The notes under the pieces: model-generated
Seen by the model: the letters and a program-made list of their open reading frames with translations, nothing else
What the model was told of the DNA's origin: nothing
Databases searched by the model: none
Made by a program: the position numbers and the translations under genes
Shown here: positions 1 to 7,565 of the stretch, piece after piece
Position numbering within the stretch: the first letter of the stretch is position 1
How the letters are laid out: each line of letters begins with the position of its first letter
NCBI GenBank assembly: GCA_002482525.1
Contig: DLGC01000025.1
Span: forward strand, 284-33,201
DNA from: Propionibacteriaceae bacterium UBA7704
GTDB lineage: Bacteria > Actinomycetota > Actinomycetes > Propionibacteriales > Propionibacteriaceae
DNA length: 32,918 bases
Reading direction: 5' to 3'

Positions 1-18
1 CTCCTCAACCAACCGGGG
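1..18. repeat. Left-edge fragment of dispersed CTCCTCAACC repeat
   Basis: The first bases read CTCCTCAACCAACCGGGG. This closely matches the CTCCTCAACCAGCCGG end of the repeats clustered at 32617-32918, so the window probably begins inside another copy. The rest of 1-129 holds no gene I can support, only a short GACCG-gaa-CGGTC dyad at 48-60. Confidence 0.45.
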
Positions 19-129
19 GGGAAAGACTCGCCATCGAACAACGAGCCGACCGGAACGGTCCGCCGTAAAGAGGGGAGTTCAGCTATCAGGCAGCTGGCCG
101 AGGGAGGACGGGGCGGCGGGGGATTGACT

Positions 130-175
130 CCGGGGCCTGACGAGAGGCAGATCGGCTGCTCTCGTCAGGCCCCGG
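130..175 (-). terminator. Strong hairpin terminator of the polyamine operon
   Basis: A perfect 17-bp stem pairs 130-146 with 159-175 around a 12-base loop. The loop can add three more pairs with one bulge. It starts 10 bases after the gabT stop codon on the minus strand. No U-tract follows, which is common for actinobacterial terminators. Confidence 0.85.
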
Positions 176-184
176 ACGGATCGA

Positions 185-1519
185 TCAGGCCAGAGCCTCG
201 GTGAAGGACTCGGTGAGCACATCCATGGCGTCATCAAGCAGGGCGAAGTCCATGACCAGCGGCGGCAGCATGCGGATCACATTGCCGTAGCTGCCACAGG
301 AGAGCATCAGCACACCGCGACGACCACAGGCAGCCACCACCGCTTTGGCCAAAGCCGCATCGGGGGTCTTCGAACCGTCGGGATTCACCAACTCGATGGC
401 CATCATGGCGCCCCGTCCGCGCACCTCGCCGATCTGCGGGAACTGCTCGGCCAACCCGGTCAGGCGCGCCTCCAGGCGACGTCCGATCTCGGCGGCACGA
501 TCAGCAAGACCATCGGCTTGCATGGTTTCGATGGCCGCCAGCGCGGCTACACAGGACAGCGGGTTACCGCCGAAGGTGCCGCCCAGGCCACCGGGCACTG
601 CTGCGTCCATGATCTCGGCGCGACCGGTGAGCGCAGCGATGGGCAAACCGCCACCCAGCGCCTTGGCGGAGGTGATCAGGTCAGGAACGACGTCTTCATG
701 CTCGATGGCGAACCACTTTCCGGTGCGGCAGAAGCCACTTTGCACCTCGTCGGCGACGAACACGATGCCGTGCTCGGTGCACCATTCGCGCAGTTTTTTC
801 ACGAAGCCCGGTGCTGGGACGATGAAGCCGCCCTCGCCCTGGATGGGCTCCAGCACCACGGCGGCGATATGGTCCTCGCCGACCTGGATGTGGGCCTTGC
901 TGGCGAACTCGGCGAAAGCCTCCTCGGCGCAGTTTTCAGCACCGCCGGGCCAGCGGTAGGAGTAGGCCATCGGCATGCGATAGATCTCCGGGGCGAAGGG
1001 TCCGAATCCGTCCTTGTAGGGCTGAACCTTGGCGGTCATCGCCATCGTCAGATTGGTGCGTCCGTGGTAGGCGTGATCGAACACGATGACTGCGGAGCGA
1101 CCGGTGTAGGCACGAGCCACCTTGACGGCGTTCTCCACCGCTTCAGCGCCCGTGTTGAACAGGGCCGACTTCTTCTCGAAATCGCCCGGGGTCACGCGAT
1201 CCAGGGTTTCGCAGACCTGGATGTAGCTGTCGTAGGGGCTGACCATGAAGCAGGTGTGGCCATAGCTGTTGGCCTGCTTGGTGACTGCCGCCACCACCCG
1301 CGGCGCGTTGTGGCCCACCGAAGCCACCCCGATTCCGGATCCGAAATCGATGTGCTGGTTACCGTCGACGTCGACCAGAATCGCGCCTTCGGCCGCCTCA
1401 ATGTACAGGTCATTGCCACCGCTGACTGCTGAGGACACCGCGGCCTTGCGACGGGCCGCGAGCGCCACAGACTTCGGTCCGGGCAAACTGGTAGCAAGAA
1501 TTCTCTTCTGCTCGATCAC
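185..1519 (-). CDS. gabT: 4-aminobutyrate aminotransferase
   Basis: PLP-dependent class III aminotransferase of 444 residues. It moves the amino group of GABA to 2-oxoglutarate, giving succinate semialdehyde and glutamate. Visible motifs are FNTGAEAVENAVK near 121-133, the cofactor-binding LEPIQGEGG near 223-231, VADEVQSGF with Asp257, and the PLP lysine Lys286 in SAKALGGG, followed by GGTFGGNPLSC. The reading frame stays open further upstream, but that part lies inside the preceding gene. The GTG at 1519 is preceded by AGAGG and shares GTGA with the upstream stop, so I place the start there. It is last in the operon that imports polyamines, fitting the last aminotransfer step of putrescine degradation. 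Substrates such as 5-aminovalerate cannot be excluded. Confidence 0.88.
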   Translation of the reverse strand: MIEQKRILATSLPGPKSVALAARRKAAVSSAVSGGNDLYIEAAEGAILVDVDGNQHIDFGSGIGVASVGHNAPRVVAAVTKQANSYGHTCFMVSPYDSYIQVCETLDRVTPGDFEKKSALFNTGAEAVENAVKVARAYTGRSAVIVFDHAYHGRTNLTMAMTAKVQPYKDGFGPFAPEIYRMPMAYSYRWPGGAENCAEEAFAEFASKAHIQVGEDHIAAVVLEPIQGEGGFIVPAPGFVKKLREWCTEHGIVFVADEVQSGFCRTGKWFAIEHEDVVPDLITSAKALGGGLPIAALTGRAEIMDAAVPGGLGGTFGGNPLSCVAALAAIETMQADGLADRAAEIGRRLEARLTGLAEQFPQIGEVRGRGAMMAIELVNPDGSKTPDAALAKAVVAACGRRGVLMLSCGSYGNVIRMLPPLVMDFALLDDAMDVLTESFTEALA

Positions 1520-2757
1520 TTTTCCTCTATTCCCCACGGGGAGTCGTAGCCGGCCGGCGCCGCGCCAGCCAGCAGATCCAGGAACGGCACGGCGTCGAAG
1601 GACTCGGGGCCGCGAACACCCGCTCCTTGCCACACTCCGGTGGCAAGCAATTCCAGGGCGATCACCGGATTGATGGCGGTCTGCCACACCACGCACTGAG
1701 CGCCGTAGTTGGCCATCGCCCACTGGTTGTCGACCACGTGATACAGGTAGGTCCGGCGCGGCTGGCCGTCGGTGCCGGTGCCGGTGACGTACAACCCGGC
1801 ACAGGTCTTGCCGGTCATCCGCGGACCGATGGTGGCCGGGTCAGGCAGCACCGCGGCCACCACATCGCGCGGCGACACCTCGACACCCTTGACGGACACC
1901 GGGGCGGTGCGATCCAGGCCGAGCGCGTGGAGCGTCTTCAGCACGCCGATGAACTCATCACCCAGGCCATATTTGAAGGTGACACGCTTGGCGTCGACCC
2001 AGCGCGGCATGAGCAGGACTTCTTCATGCTCGACGTTGACGCACTCGACCTCACCGATGCCGTCGGGGAAGGTGAAGACTTCCGGCTCGCTGAATGGGGG
2101 CGTGGTGAACCAGCCTCGGTCGGTCTCGTAGATCACCGGCGGGTTGAGACACTCCTCGATGGTGGTCCAGATCGAGAAGCTCGGCGCGAAGATCTCGTTG
2201 CCGTCCTCGTCGTGTACCGCGAGGTTCGCGCCATCGCGCACGCCCAGTTCATCGATCTCACTGAACAGGTGATCGGCGGCATACCGGGCGAAGACGTCCG
2301 ACAGGCCCGGCTCGACGCCGATCCCGACCAGCGCCAGGCGTCCGGCATCTTCCCAAGCCTGCGCCTGGGCGAATTGATCGTCGCCGAGTTTGACGCCAGT
2401 TTCGGAGTACGGCTTATCGGGGTGCGGATGGGACAGGCTCATCGCCATGTCCAGATAATCCGCACCGGCCGCGAAGGCACCAGTGAAGATGCCCATGACG
2501 AACCGCGGATCCACCGCATTGAGGACATGGGTGATGCCGTGAGCGCGCGCCAGTTCGGCGACCGAATCCGCGCTGGAAGCATCGACGAAGGCCGCTTCGA
2601 AACGGCTCTCCCCTGCCTGTTGGACGGCATCCACCGTGGCCTGCGCCTTCGCCAGGTCGTAGTCGGCGATCACCATGGTGTCGAAGAAGCTCCGCCGAGC
2701 GGCGATCCGAGCGACTGCGTCGCCCACCCCGCCGGCACCGACCACCAGAATGCGCAT
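1516..2757 (-). CDS. Saccharopine dehydrogenase-family oxidoreductase
   Basis: 413-residue NAD(P)-dependent enzyme. The N-terminus MRILVVGAGGVGDAVA is a Rossmann dinucleotide fold, followed by a C-terminal domain of the saccharopine dehydrogenase type. Family members make or break secondary amines between an amino acid and an aldehyde (saccharopine, carboxynorspermidine, homospermidine). The ATG directly abuts the TAA of the permease gene, and the stop overlaps gabT by GTGA, so it is translated within the polyamine operon. Its precise substrate is not readable from sequence. From context I infer an imported polyamine-derived imine or N-carboxyalkyl polyamine rather than lysine saccharopine. 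No lysine-pathway partner is nearby. Confidence 0.8.
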   Translation of the reverse strand: MRILVVGAGGVGDAVARIAARRSFFDTMVIADYDLAKAQATVDAVQQAGESRFEAAFVDASSADSVAELARAHGITHVLNAVDPRFVMGIFTGAFAAGADYLDMAMSLSHPHPDKPYSETGVKLGDDQFAQAQAWEDAGRLALVGIGVEPGLSDVFARYAADHLFSEIDELGVRDGANLAVHDEDGNEIFAPSFSIWTTIEECLNPPVIYETDRGWFTTPPFSEPEVFTFPDGIGEVECVNVEHEEVLLMPRWVDAKRVTFKYGLGDEFIGVLKTLHALGLDRTAPVSVKGVEVSPRDVVAAVLPDPATIGPRMTGKTCAGLYVTGTGTDGQPRRTYLYHVVDNQWAMANYGAQCVVWQTAINPVIALELLATGVWQGAGVRGPESFDAVPFLDLLAGAAPAGYDSPWGIEEK

Positions 2758-3576
2758 TTACGCCTCCACTTTCGACTTTCGAGACCCGATGCCCTGCGCG
2801 ATAGCCACAATCGCAATCGCTCCGAGGAACATGATCGTGCCGATCACATTCACCTGCACCGGCACACCCTTCTGGGCAGCGCCCCAGATGTACATCGGGA
2901 ACGTGATCGTCGAAGGCCCGGCGTTGAAGCTCGTGACGATGTAGTCGTCGAAGCTGAGCGCGAAGGCCAGCAAGGCACCCGCAGCGATTCCCGGAGCGGC
3001 CAGCGGGAAGGTCACCCGCCAGAAGGCCTGCGACGGGGTGGCATAGAGGTCTGCGGCAGCTTGTTCCAACGCCGGGTCCATGGACGCGACGCGCGCCTTC
3101 ACCGTCGTGACCACGAACGACAAGGTGAACAAGATGTGCGCGATCAAAATGGTGGCGATGCCACTGCGCACACCCACCGCAATGAAGAGGGTCAACAATG
3201 AGGAACCCATGACGACCTCAGGGGTGGCCATCGGGAAGAAGACCAGCAGATTGGTGGTGCCGCGGCCGCGGAACCGGTAACGAACCAGGGCGAAGGCCGC
3301 CATCGTGCCGATCACTGTCGCGACCAGGGCAGCCACGACTCCGATGCCCAAGCTCAGCCCAACGGCGTCGCACATTCCGGCCGGGGCGCAGATGTGAGTC
3401 CAGGCGTTGAAGGAGAACTCGTGCCAGATTCCGTTTCGACGCCCGACGGGCTGGTTGAAGGAGAAGATGATGACGACGATATTGGGCAGCATGATGTAGG
3501 CGATGATCAACAATCCGATGATGATGATCGCGTGCTTACGAAGCCACCTCAGCGCGGTCGAGATAGCGGATCCCAT
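2758..3576 (-). CDS. potC: Polyamine-type ABC transporter permease, PotC-like
   Basis: 272-residue inner-membrane permease with about six hydrophobic helices. The binding-protein-dependent transport motif (EAA loop) is visible in the segment EQAAADLYATPSQAFWRVTFP, the contact with the ATPase. It pairs with the neighbouring PotB-like permease. Its ATG overlaps the potB stop by one base (TGATG), and its TAA abuts the next gene. Position after potA and potB matches the classical potABCD order. The assignment to spermidine or putrescine rests on family resemblance and context. Other linear amines are possible. Confidence 0.82.
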   Translation of the reverse strand: MGSAISTALRWLRKHAIIIIGLLIIAYIMLPNIVVIIFSFNQPVGRRNGIWHEFSFNAWTHICAPAGMCDAVGLSLGIGVVAALVATVIGTMAAFALVRYRFRGRGTTNLLVFFPMATPEVVMGSSLLTLFIAVGVRSGIATILIAHILFTLSFVVTTVKARVASMDPALEQAAADLYATPSQAFWRVTFPLAAPGIAAGALLAFALSFDDYIVTSFNAGPSTITFPMYIWGAAQKGVPVQVNVIGTIMFLGAIAIVAIAQGIGSRKSKVEA

Positions 3577-4487
3577 CAGACCAACTCCTCAGTACCAGCG
3601 GCGCGCACATAGGCGCTCACCATCACGATGATGATGATCATCAGCACGAAGGACAGCGCGGCCGCAATCGGGTAGTTCAGGTTGACCAAGAACTCTGACT
3701 CGATCACCTTGCCGACCATGGTGGTATTGGCATTTCCCAAGATCTTGGCGTTGATGTAGTCGCCGACCGCCGGAATGAAGGTCAGCAAGGTGCCGGCAAC
3801 AACCCCCGGCAACGACAGCGGCCAGATCACCTTCCAGAAGGTGTTCCAGCCGTTGGAGTACAGGTCCGCCGCAGCGTCGAGATAGCGCTGATCGATGCGT
3901 TCCACCGATGTGTAGAGCGGAAGCACCATGAACGGCAGGAAGTTGTAGATCAAGCCACAGATCACCGCGAACGGCGAGCCGAGCAGCGAATCGTTGGGAA
4001 CCAGGCCGATCCAATTGAGGAAGCCGGTGATCCCGGTGGCTTTCATCACGTTCGCGACGAACCCGCCGTCAACCAGAATGGTCTGCCAGGCCAGGGTGCG
4101 GATCAAGAAGTTGGTGAAGAAGGGAGCCACGACCAACACCAACACGATGTTCTTGAACCGACCGGAGCGATGAGCAATGAACCACGCCAGTGGGAAGCCG
4201 ATTGCCAAAGTGAAGACCGTGGCGCTCGCGGCGTAGATGAACGAGCGAACCATCTGTGACCAGTAGGTCGACAGCGCCTCGGTGTAGTTGCTGAAGGCCC
4301 AGGTGAACTGGAAGCCCTGGTAGATGCTGCCGGTCTGCAGCGACTGCGATGCCAGCGCAATGGTCGGCACCACGAAGAAGAAGACCAGCCAAATCAACGC
4401 CGGCAGCAGCAGAATCGCAGGCACGAAGAGGCCACGGCGACGTTTCGCGGACTTCCGAGGCCGTGCACCAGGAAGGGCGAAAGCCAT
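3576..4487 (-). CDS. potB: Polyamine-type ABC transporter permease, PotB-like
   Basis: 303-residue permease. It has a short basic cytoplasmic N-terminus (RPRKSAKRRRG), a first helix near residues 20-45, and about six helices in total. The EAA-type loop is in DAAADLYSNGWNTFWKVIWP, and the domain layout is typical of the PotB/HisM family. It forms the membrane channel with the PotC-like protein. It overlaps the ATPase gene and the potC gene by one base on each side, showing translational coupling in the operon. Confidence 0.83.
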   Translation of the reverse strand: MAFALPGARPRKSAKRRRGLFVPAILLLPALIWLVFFFVVPTIALASQSLQTGSIYQGFQFTWAFSNYTEALSTYWSQMVRSFIYAASATVFTLAIGFPLAWFIAHRSGRFKNIVLVLVVAPFFTNFLIRTLAWQTILVDGGFVANVMKATGITGFLNWIGLVPNDSLLGSPFAVICGLIYNFLPFMVLPLYTSVERIDQRYLDAAADLYSNGWNTFWKVIWPLSLPGVVAGTLLTFIPAVGDYINAKILGNANTTMVGKVIESEFLVNLNYPIAAALSFVLMIIIIVMVSAYVRAAGTEELV

Positions 4488-5584
4488 CAGTCGGCCCCCA
4501 CCACGAATGCCTGTTTCGGATCCCAGGTCAGGGTGACGCGCTCGCCCAGCCGCGCCCGAGACGTGCCGTCATTGGGTTGGGTGAGGGTGAACTCCTGCCC
4601 CCATTCCAAGCGCACCAAATAGTCGGTGGATACGCCGGTGAAAGACACGTCGGATACCTGCCCCACCAATTGGGGCCGGTCGTCTTGGACACCGCCGCTG
4701 GCGAGATGCACCTTCTCCGGACGGATGCCCAGATGCAAGCCCTCACTGATGGTGGCAGGAATGGTCTGGGGTGCAACCGGGATCTTCACCCCGGGAGTAA
4801 CAGCAGTGATCACCGCTACGCCCGGCTCGATGAGCTCGATCGGAATCAGATTGGACTTGCCCAGGAAGTTCGCCACGAATGCCGTCGCCGGCCGGTCGTA
4901 AAGTTCAGCGGGCGCACCGAGTTGTTCGATATGCCCATCGCGCATCACCGCGACGGTGTCGGCCATGGTCATGGCCTCTTCCTGGTCGTGGGTGACGTGG
5001 ATGAAGGTGATCCCCACCTCCGACTGAATCCGCTTCAGCTCGATCTGCATCTCGCGGCGTAGCTTCAGGTCCAAGGCACCCAACGGCTCGTCGAGCAGCA
5101 GGATTTCCGGCCGGTTGACGATCGCGCGAGCCAGAGCAACCCGCTGCTGCATGCCTCCGGACAACTGCCGGGGACGCTGGTTGGCCCGGTCGGCGAGCTT
5201 CACCATCGCCAAGGCTTCCATCGCTTTCGACTTCCAGTCGGCAACCTTCAGTCGCCGCAGGCCGAAGCCGACATTGTCGATGATGCTCAGATGCGGAAAC
5301 AGTGCATAGCTTTGAAAGACGGTATTGACCCGACGCTGATGCGCTCTGGTGTTGGTGATGTCATCGGCCCCCAGCATGATCCGTCCAGCCGAAGGCTCCT
5401 CCAGGCCAGCGACCATCCGCAAGGTGGTGGTCTTTCCGCACCCGGACGGCCCGAGCAGCGCGAAGAACGACCCCGCCGGAACGTCCAGATCAATACCGTC
5501 GACGGCAACGAAGTCACCGTAGTGGCGGGAGAGCTCCACCAGTCGGAGCTCCCCCGTCGCAATACGTTGCATTCCTGAACTCAT
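4487..5584 (-). CDS. potA: Polyamine ABC transporter ATPase, PotA-like
   Basis: 365-residue ABC ATPase that powers the importer. Walker A GPSGCGKT lies near 45-52, a Q-loop at VFQSYALFPHL, the signature LSGGMQQR near 141-148, Walker B ILLLDEP near 161-167, and the switch histidine in THDQEEA. A C-terminal TOBE-like regulatory domain follows, with LGIRPEKVHLA, typical of PotA/MalK-type proteins. The start ATG is two bases after the potD stop. Close relatives import spermidine/putrescine. Related ATPases carry iron or sugars, so context decides the call. Confidence 0.87.
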   Translation of the reverse strand: MSSGMQRIATGELRLVELSRHYGDFVAVDGIDLDVPAGSFFALLGPSGCGKTTTLRMVAGLEEPSAGRIMLGADDITNTRAHQRRVNTVFQSYALFPHLSIIDNVGFGLRRLKVADWKSKAMEALAMVKLADRANQRPRQLSGGMQQRVALARAIVNRPEILLLDEPLGALDLKLRREMQIELKRIQSEVGITFIHVTHDQEEAMTMADTVAVMRDGHIEQLGAPAELYDRPATAFVANFLGKSNLIPIELIEPGVAVITAVTPGVKIPVAPQTIPATISEGLHLGIRPEKVHLASGGVQDDRPQLVGQVSDVSFTGVSTDYLVRLEWGQEFTLTQPNDGTSRARLGERVTLTWDPKQAFVVGAD

Positions 5585-5586
5585 GA

Positions 5587-6807
5587 CTAGCCGGTTACCA
5601 GCGCCTGGTATTGACGGGTGAACGACAAGTCTTCCTCTGACGTCAGCGCACGGAACTTCTGAGCGCGGGCCATGGTCGCGTCATCGGGGAAGACGAGCTG
5701 GCTCTTCGCCACGGCAACCACGTCCGGGTCGGAGCTCTTCAGCAAGACGTCCTTCACGCCGGCGACCGGGCTGAGGTAGTTCACCCAGCCGGTGACCTGC
5801 GCCATGACCTCCGGGTTGTAGTAGTAGTTGATCAGCTTTTCGGCGTTGGTCTTGTGCTGGGCCATGGCGGGGATGACCAGGTTGTCGTAGGACAAGGTGA
5901 AACCGGTGTCCGGGAGGGTTACTCCCAGGTTCTTGTTCCCCACAGCCATCTGCGCGACGTCGCCGGCCCACACCACGGAGGCCGCGACCACACCCTTGTC
6001 GAGGTCATCGGCGTAGTTGTTACCCGAGAAACCCCGAAGCTGCCCGGCATCCTTGGCATCCTGAATCACCGTGAGCGCTGCCGCGAAATCATCAGCGGTG
6101 AAGTTGTCCAGGCGCTTGCCTTGCTCCATCAGCATCAGGCCGACGGTGTCACGCATCTCGCTGAGCAGAACAACCTTGCCCTTCAACTGCTTGTCATGAA
6201 GGAGCTGATCCATGCTGGTCACCTTGCGGCCACCGGTGCGCGCCAAGTTGTAGCCGATCCCGGCGAAGATGCCCTGCCACGGCAGCGAGTACACGCGTCC
6301 GGGGTCGTAGCTGACGTCCTGCAACGAGGGCTGCAGATTGCCCGCATTGGGGATGTTGTCCTTGTTCAGCGGCTGGATGTAGCCCAGCGAGATCAATCGG
6401 GCAACCATCCAGTCGGTGCTCACCCACAGATCGCGCCCGGTGTCTTGCCCGGCTGCCAGCAGCGGCTGGACCTTGGCGAAGAACTCCTCGTTGTCGTTGT
6501 AGTCGGTGTTGTAGTTGACCTTGATACCGGTCTGCTTGGTGAACGCCTGCAAAGTGGGGTAGCTGCCGTCATCGGCCTCGTCCATGTACAGCGGCCAGTT
6601 GGACCAGTTGACGATCTTGTCGACGTCGGAGAGATCGGTCGGTGCTGGCGCTGCAGTCTTGCCGCCCTGGGCAGGGCTCCCGCATGCGGAAAGCACTCCG
6701 GCGGCAGCCACAGCAGCCAGTCCGCCAAAGGCCGCACGCCGCGACAGCGATGCGTTCGAAATGGATCGCACCAGCCTGCGAAGTTCTTGATCTGGTCGGT
6801 CGTTCAT
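5587..6807 (-). CDS. potD: Polyamine-binding lipoprotein, PotD-like
   Basis: 406-residue extracellular solute-binding protein. The N-terminus has a twin-arginine pair at 23-24 (SRRAAFGG) and a lipobox LSAC with the lipidated Cys near 42, so it is probably exported by Tat and anchored to the membrane outer face. The mature part starts with NWSNWPLYMDEADDGSYP and continues through TDYNDNEEFFAK, resembling PotD/PotF polyamine-binding proteins. The start is set by AGGAGG at 6813-6818, five bases before ATG. A small ORF ends 13 bases upstream. Substrate preference between putrescine and spermidine is not readable. Confidence 0.85.
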   Translation of the reverse strand: MNDRPDQELRRLVRSISNASLSRRAAFGGLAAVAAAGVLSACGSPAQGGKTAAPAPTDLSDVDKIVNWSNWPLYMDEADDGSYPTLQAFTKQTGIKVNYNTDYNDNEEFFAKVQPLLAAGQDTGRDLWVSTDWMVARLISLGYIQPLNKDNIPNAGNLQPSLQDVSYDPGRVYSLPWQGIFAGIGYNLARTGGRKVTSMDQLLHDKQLKGKVVLLSEMRDTVGLMLMEQGKRLDNFTADDFAAALTVIQDAKDAGQLRGFSGNNYADDLDKGVVAASVVWAGDVAQMAVGNKNLGVTLPDTGFTLSYDNLVIPAMAQHKTNAEKLINYYYNPEVMAQVTGWVNYLSPVAGVKDVLLKSSDPDVVAVAKSQLVFPDDATMARAQKFRALTSEEDLSFTRQYQALVTG

Positions 6808-6820
6808 GGTCGCCTCCTAA

Positions 6821-6979
6821 TCAGCAATCACATAAGTCGAAGTGTCCACCCTGGGTCAGATACTGAGCCGTGGTCGTCGCATCCATGGTGTCCCCTGGGC
6901 GCAACGAGCGCACGGCGTTGAAATCGCCATCAAGACAGCAGGAGCCATCGAGCCTCGATGGCATCGGCGAGACGCCCAT
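6821..6979 (-). CDS. Small ORF, 52 aa, leading the polyamine operon
   Basis: Unrecognised small protein, found by reading the potD leader. ATG at 6979 has a textbook ribosome-binding site (AGGAGG at 6985-6990, five-base spacing). Translation runs 52 codons to TGA at 6821-6823, just before the potD ribosome-binding site. It begins MGVSPMPSRLDGSCCLDG and ends GGHFDLCDC. It is acidic, with Cys at 14, 15, 50 and 52, and has no signal peptide or membrane segment. An in-frame internal ATG at 6886 is also preceded by AGGGG and would give a 21-residue form. It may be a leader peptide controlling potD translation, a small partner protein, or chance. The strong translation signal argues against chance. 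I know no family to assign it to. Confidence 0.5.
   Translation of the reverse strand: MGVSPMPSRLDGSCCLDGDFNAVRSLRPGDTMDATTTAQYLTQGGHFDLCDC
6944..6962. promoter_or_regulatory. 19-bp palindrome in potD leader
   Basis: GCCATCGAG-c-CTCGATGGC is a perfect 9-bp inverted repeat around one base. It lies inside the small ORF, shortly after its start. In RNA it would form an 8-bp hairpin with a three-base loop. In DNA it could be a dimeric-regulator site. Either role would suit control of the polyamine operon. No direct evidence chooses between them. Confidence 0.4.
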
Positions 6980-7053
6980 GGTCCCCTCCTACCCTCAACT
7001 TGGATGGTGAACACGATAATCCGCATTTGTTTCGCGGGGGTTACTGCTCGATT

Positions 7054-7097
7054 CGTAGTTCGCTGGGTTGAAAACTACGCAATCCGGAGTGCATGAT
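7054..7097 (+). promoter_or_regulatory. lrp promoter with operator-like inverted repeat
   Basis: CGTAGTT (7054-7060) and AACTACG (7073-7079) form a perfect 7-bp inverted repeat with a 12-base spacer. The right arm overlaps a -35-like TTGAAA at 7069-7074. A -10-like CATGAT follows at 7092-7097 after 17 bases, placing transcription start at about the ATG at 7104. Autoregulation by the Lrp-type protein and control of the divergent potD operon are inferred. Confidence 0.45.
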
Positions 7098-7103
7098 CAA
7101 GAC

Positions 7104-7565
7104 ATGTCACCCCTGGATCCATCGATCGATGACGTAGGCAAGCGCATCATCGAACTGCTGCAGGCCGATGGCCGCATGTCATATGTGAACATCGCCACCG
7201 AGGTCGGCTTGTCTGAAGGCGCGGTCCGACAACGGGTTCAGCGCATGATCGATACCGGCACCATGCAGATCGTCGCCGTGACCGATCCACTGCGCGTTGG
7301 TTTCCACCGACAAGCGATGATCGGGGTGAAAACCTCCGGTGACGCGTCACCGATCGCCGAGGCATTGTGCGACATTCCTCAGATCGACTACGTGGTGACT
7401 ACCGCAGGCGCCCACGACATTCTGGTCGAGGTGGTGTGCGAGAACGACGACGAGTTGCTCGAAGTTCTCATGCAGAAGATCCGGGCACTACCCGGGGTGA
7501 CGAATACCGAAACCTACGTATACCTGAAGCTCAATAAGCAGCACTACAACTGGGGAACTCGATGA
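7104..7565 (+). CDS. Lrp/AsnC-family transcriptional regulator
   Basis: 153-residue regulator. The N-terminal winged helix-turn-helix shows DVGKRIIELLQADGR and VGLSEGAVRQRVQRM, and is followed by a C-terminal RAM (ligand-binding) domain with AGAHDILVEV. Proteins of this family sense amino acids or related amines and bind as dimers or octamers. TTG and GTG codons lie in frame further upstream, but the ATG at 7104 fits a leaderless promoter and the family's usual length. Its stop overlaps the aminotransferase start by ATGA, so the two are one unit. It is divergent from the polyamine operon and is its likely local regulator. The ligand is unknown. Confidence 0.88.
   Translation: MSPLDPSIDDVGKRIIELLQADGRMSYVNIATEVGLSEGAVRQRVQRMIDTGTMQIVAVTDPLRVGFHRQAMIGVKTSGDASPIAEALCDIPQIDYVVTTAGAHDILVEVVCENDDELLEVLMQKIRALPGVTNTETYVYLKLNKQHYNWGTR

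Noticed and set aside
1627..3201. Long plus-strand open frame opposite the dehydrogenase and permease genes
   Set aside because: It is antisense to two well-supported genes, has no recognisable domain and is rich in Arg/His/Gly as expected from high-GC complementary frames.
5854..6921. 355-codon plus-strand frame opposite potD
   Set aside because: Antisense shadow without motifs. potD on the minus strand has a signal peptide, lipobox and ribosome-binding site.
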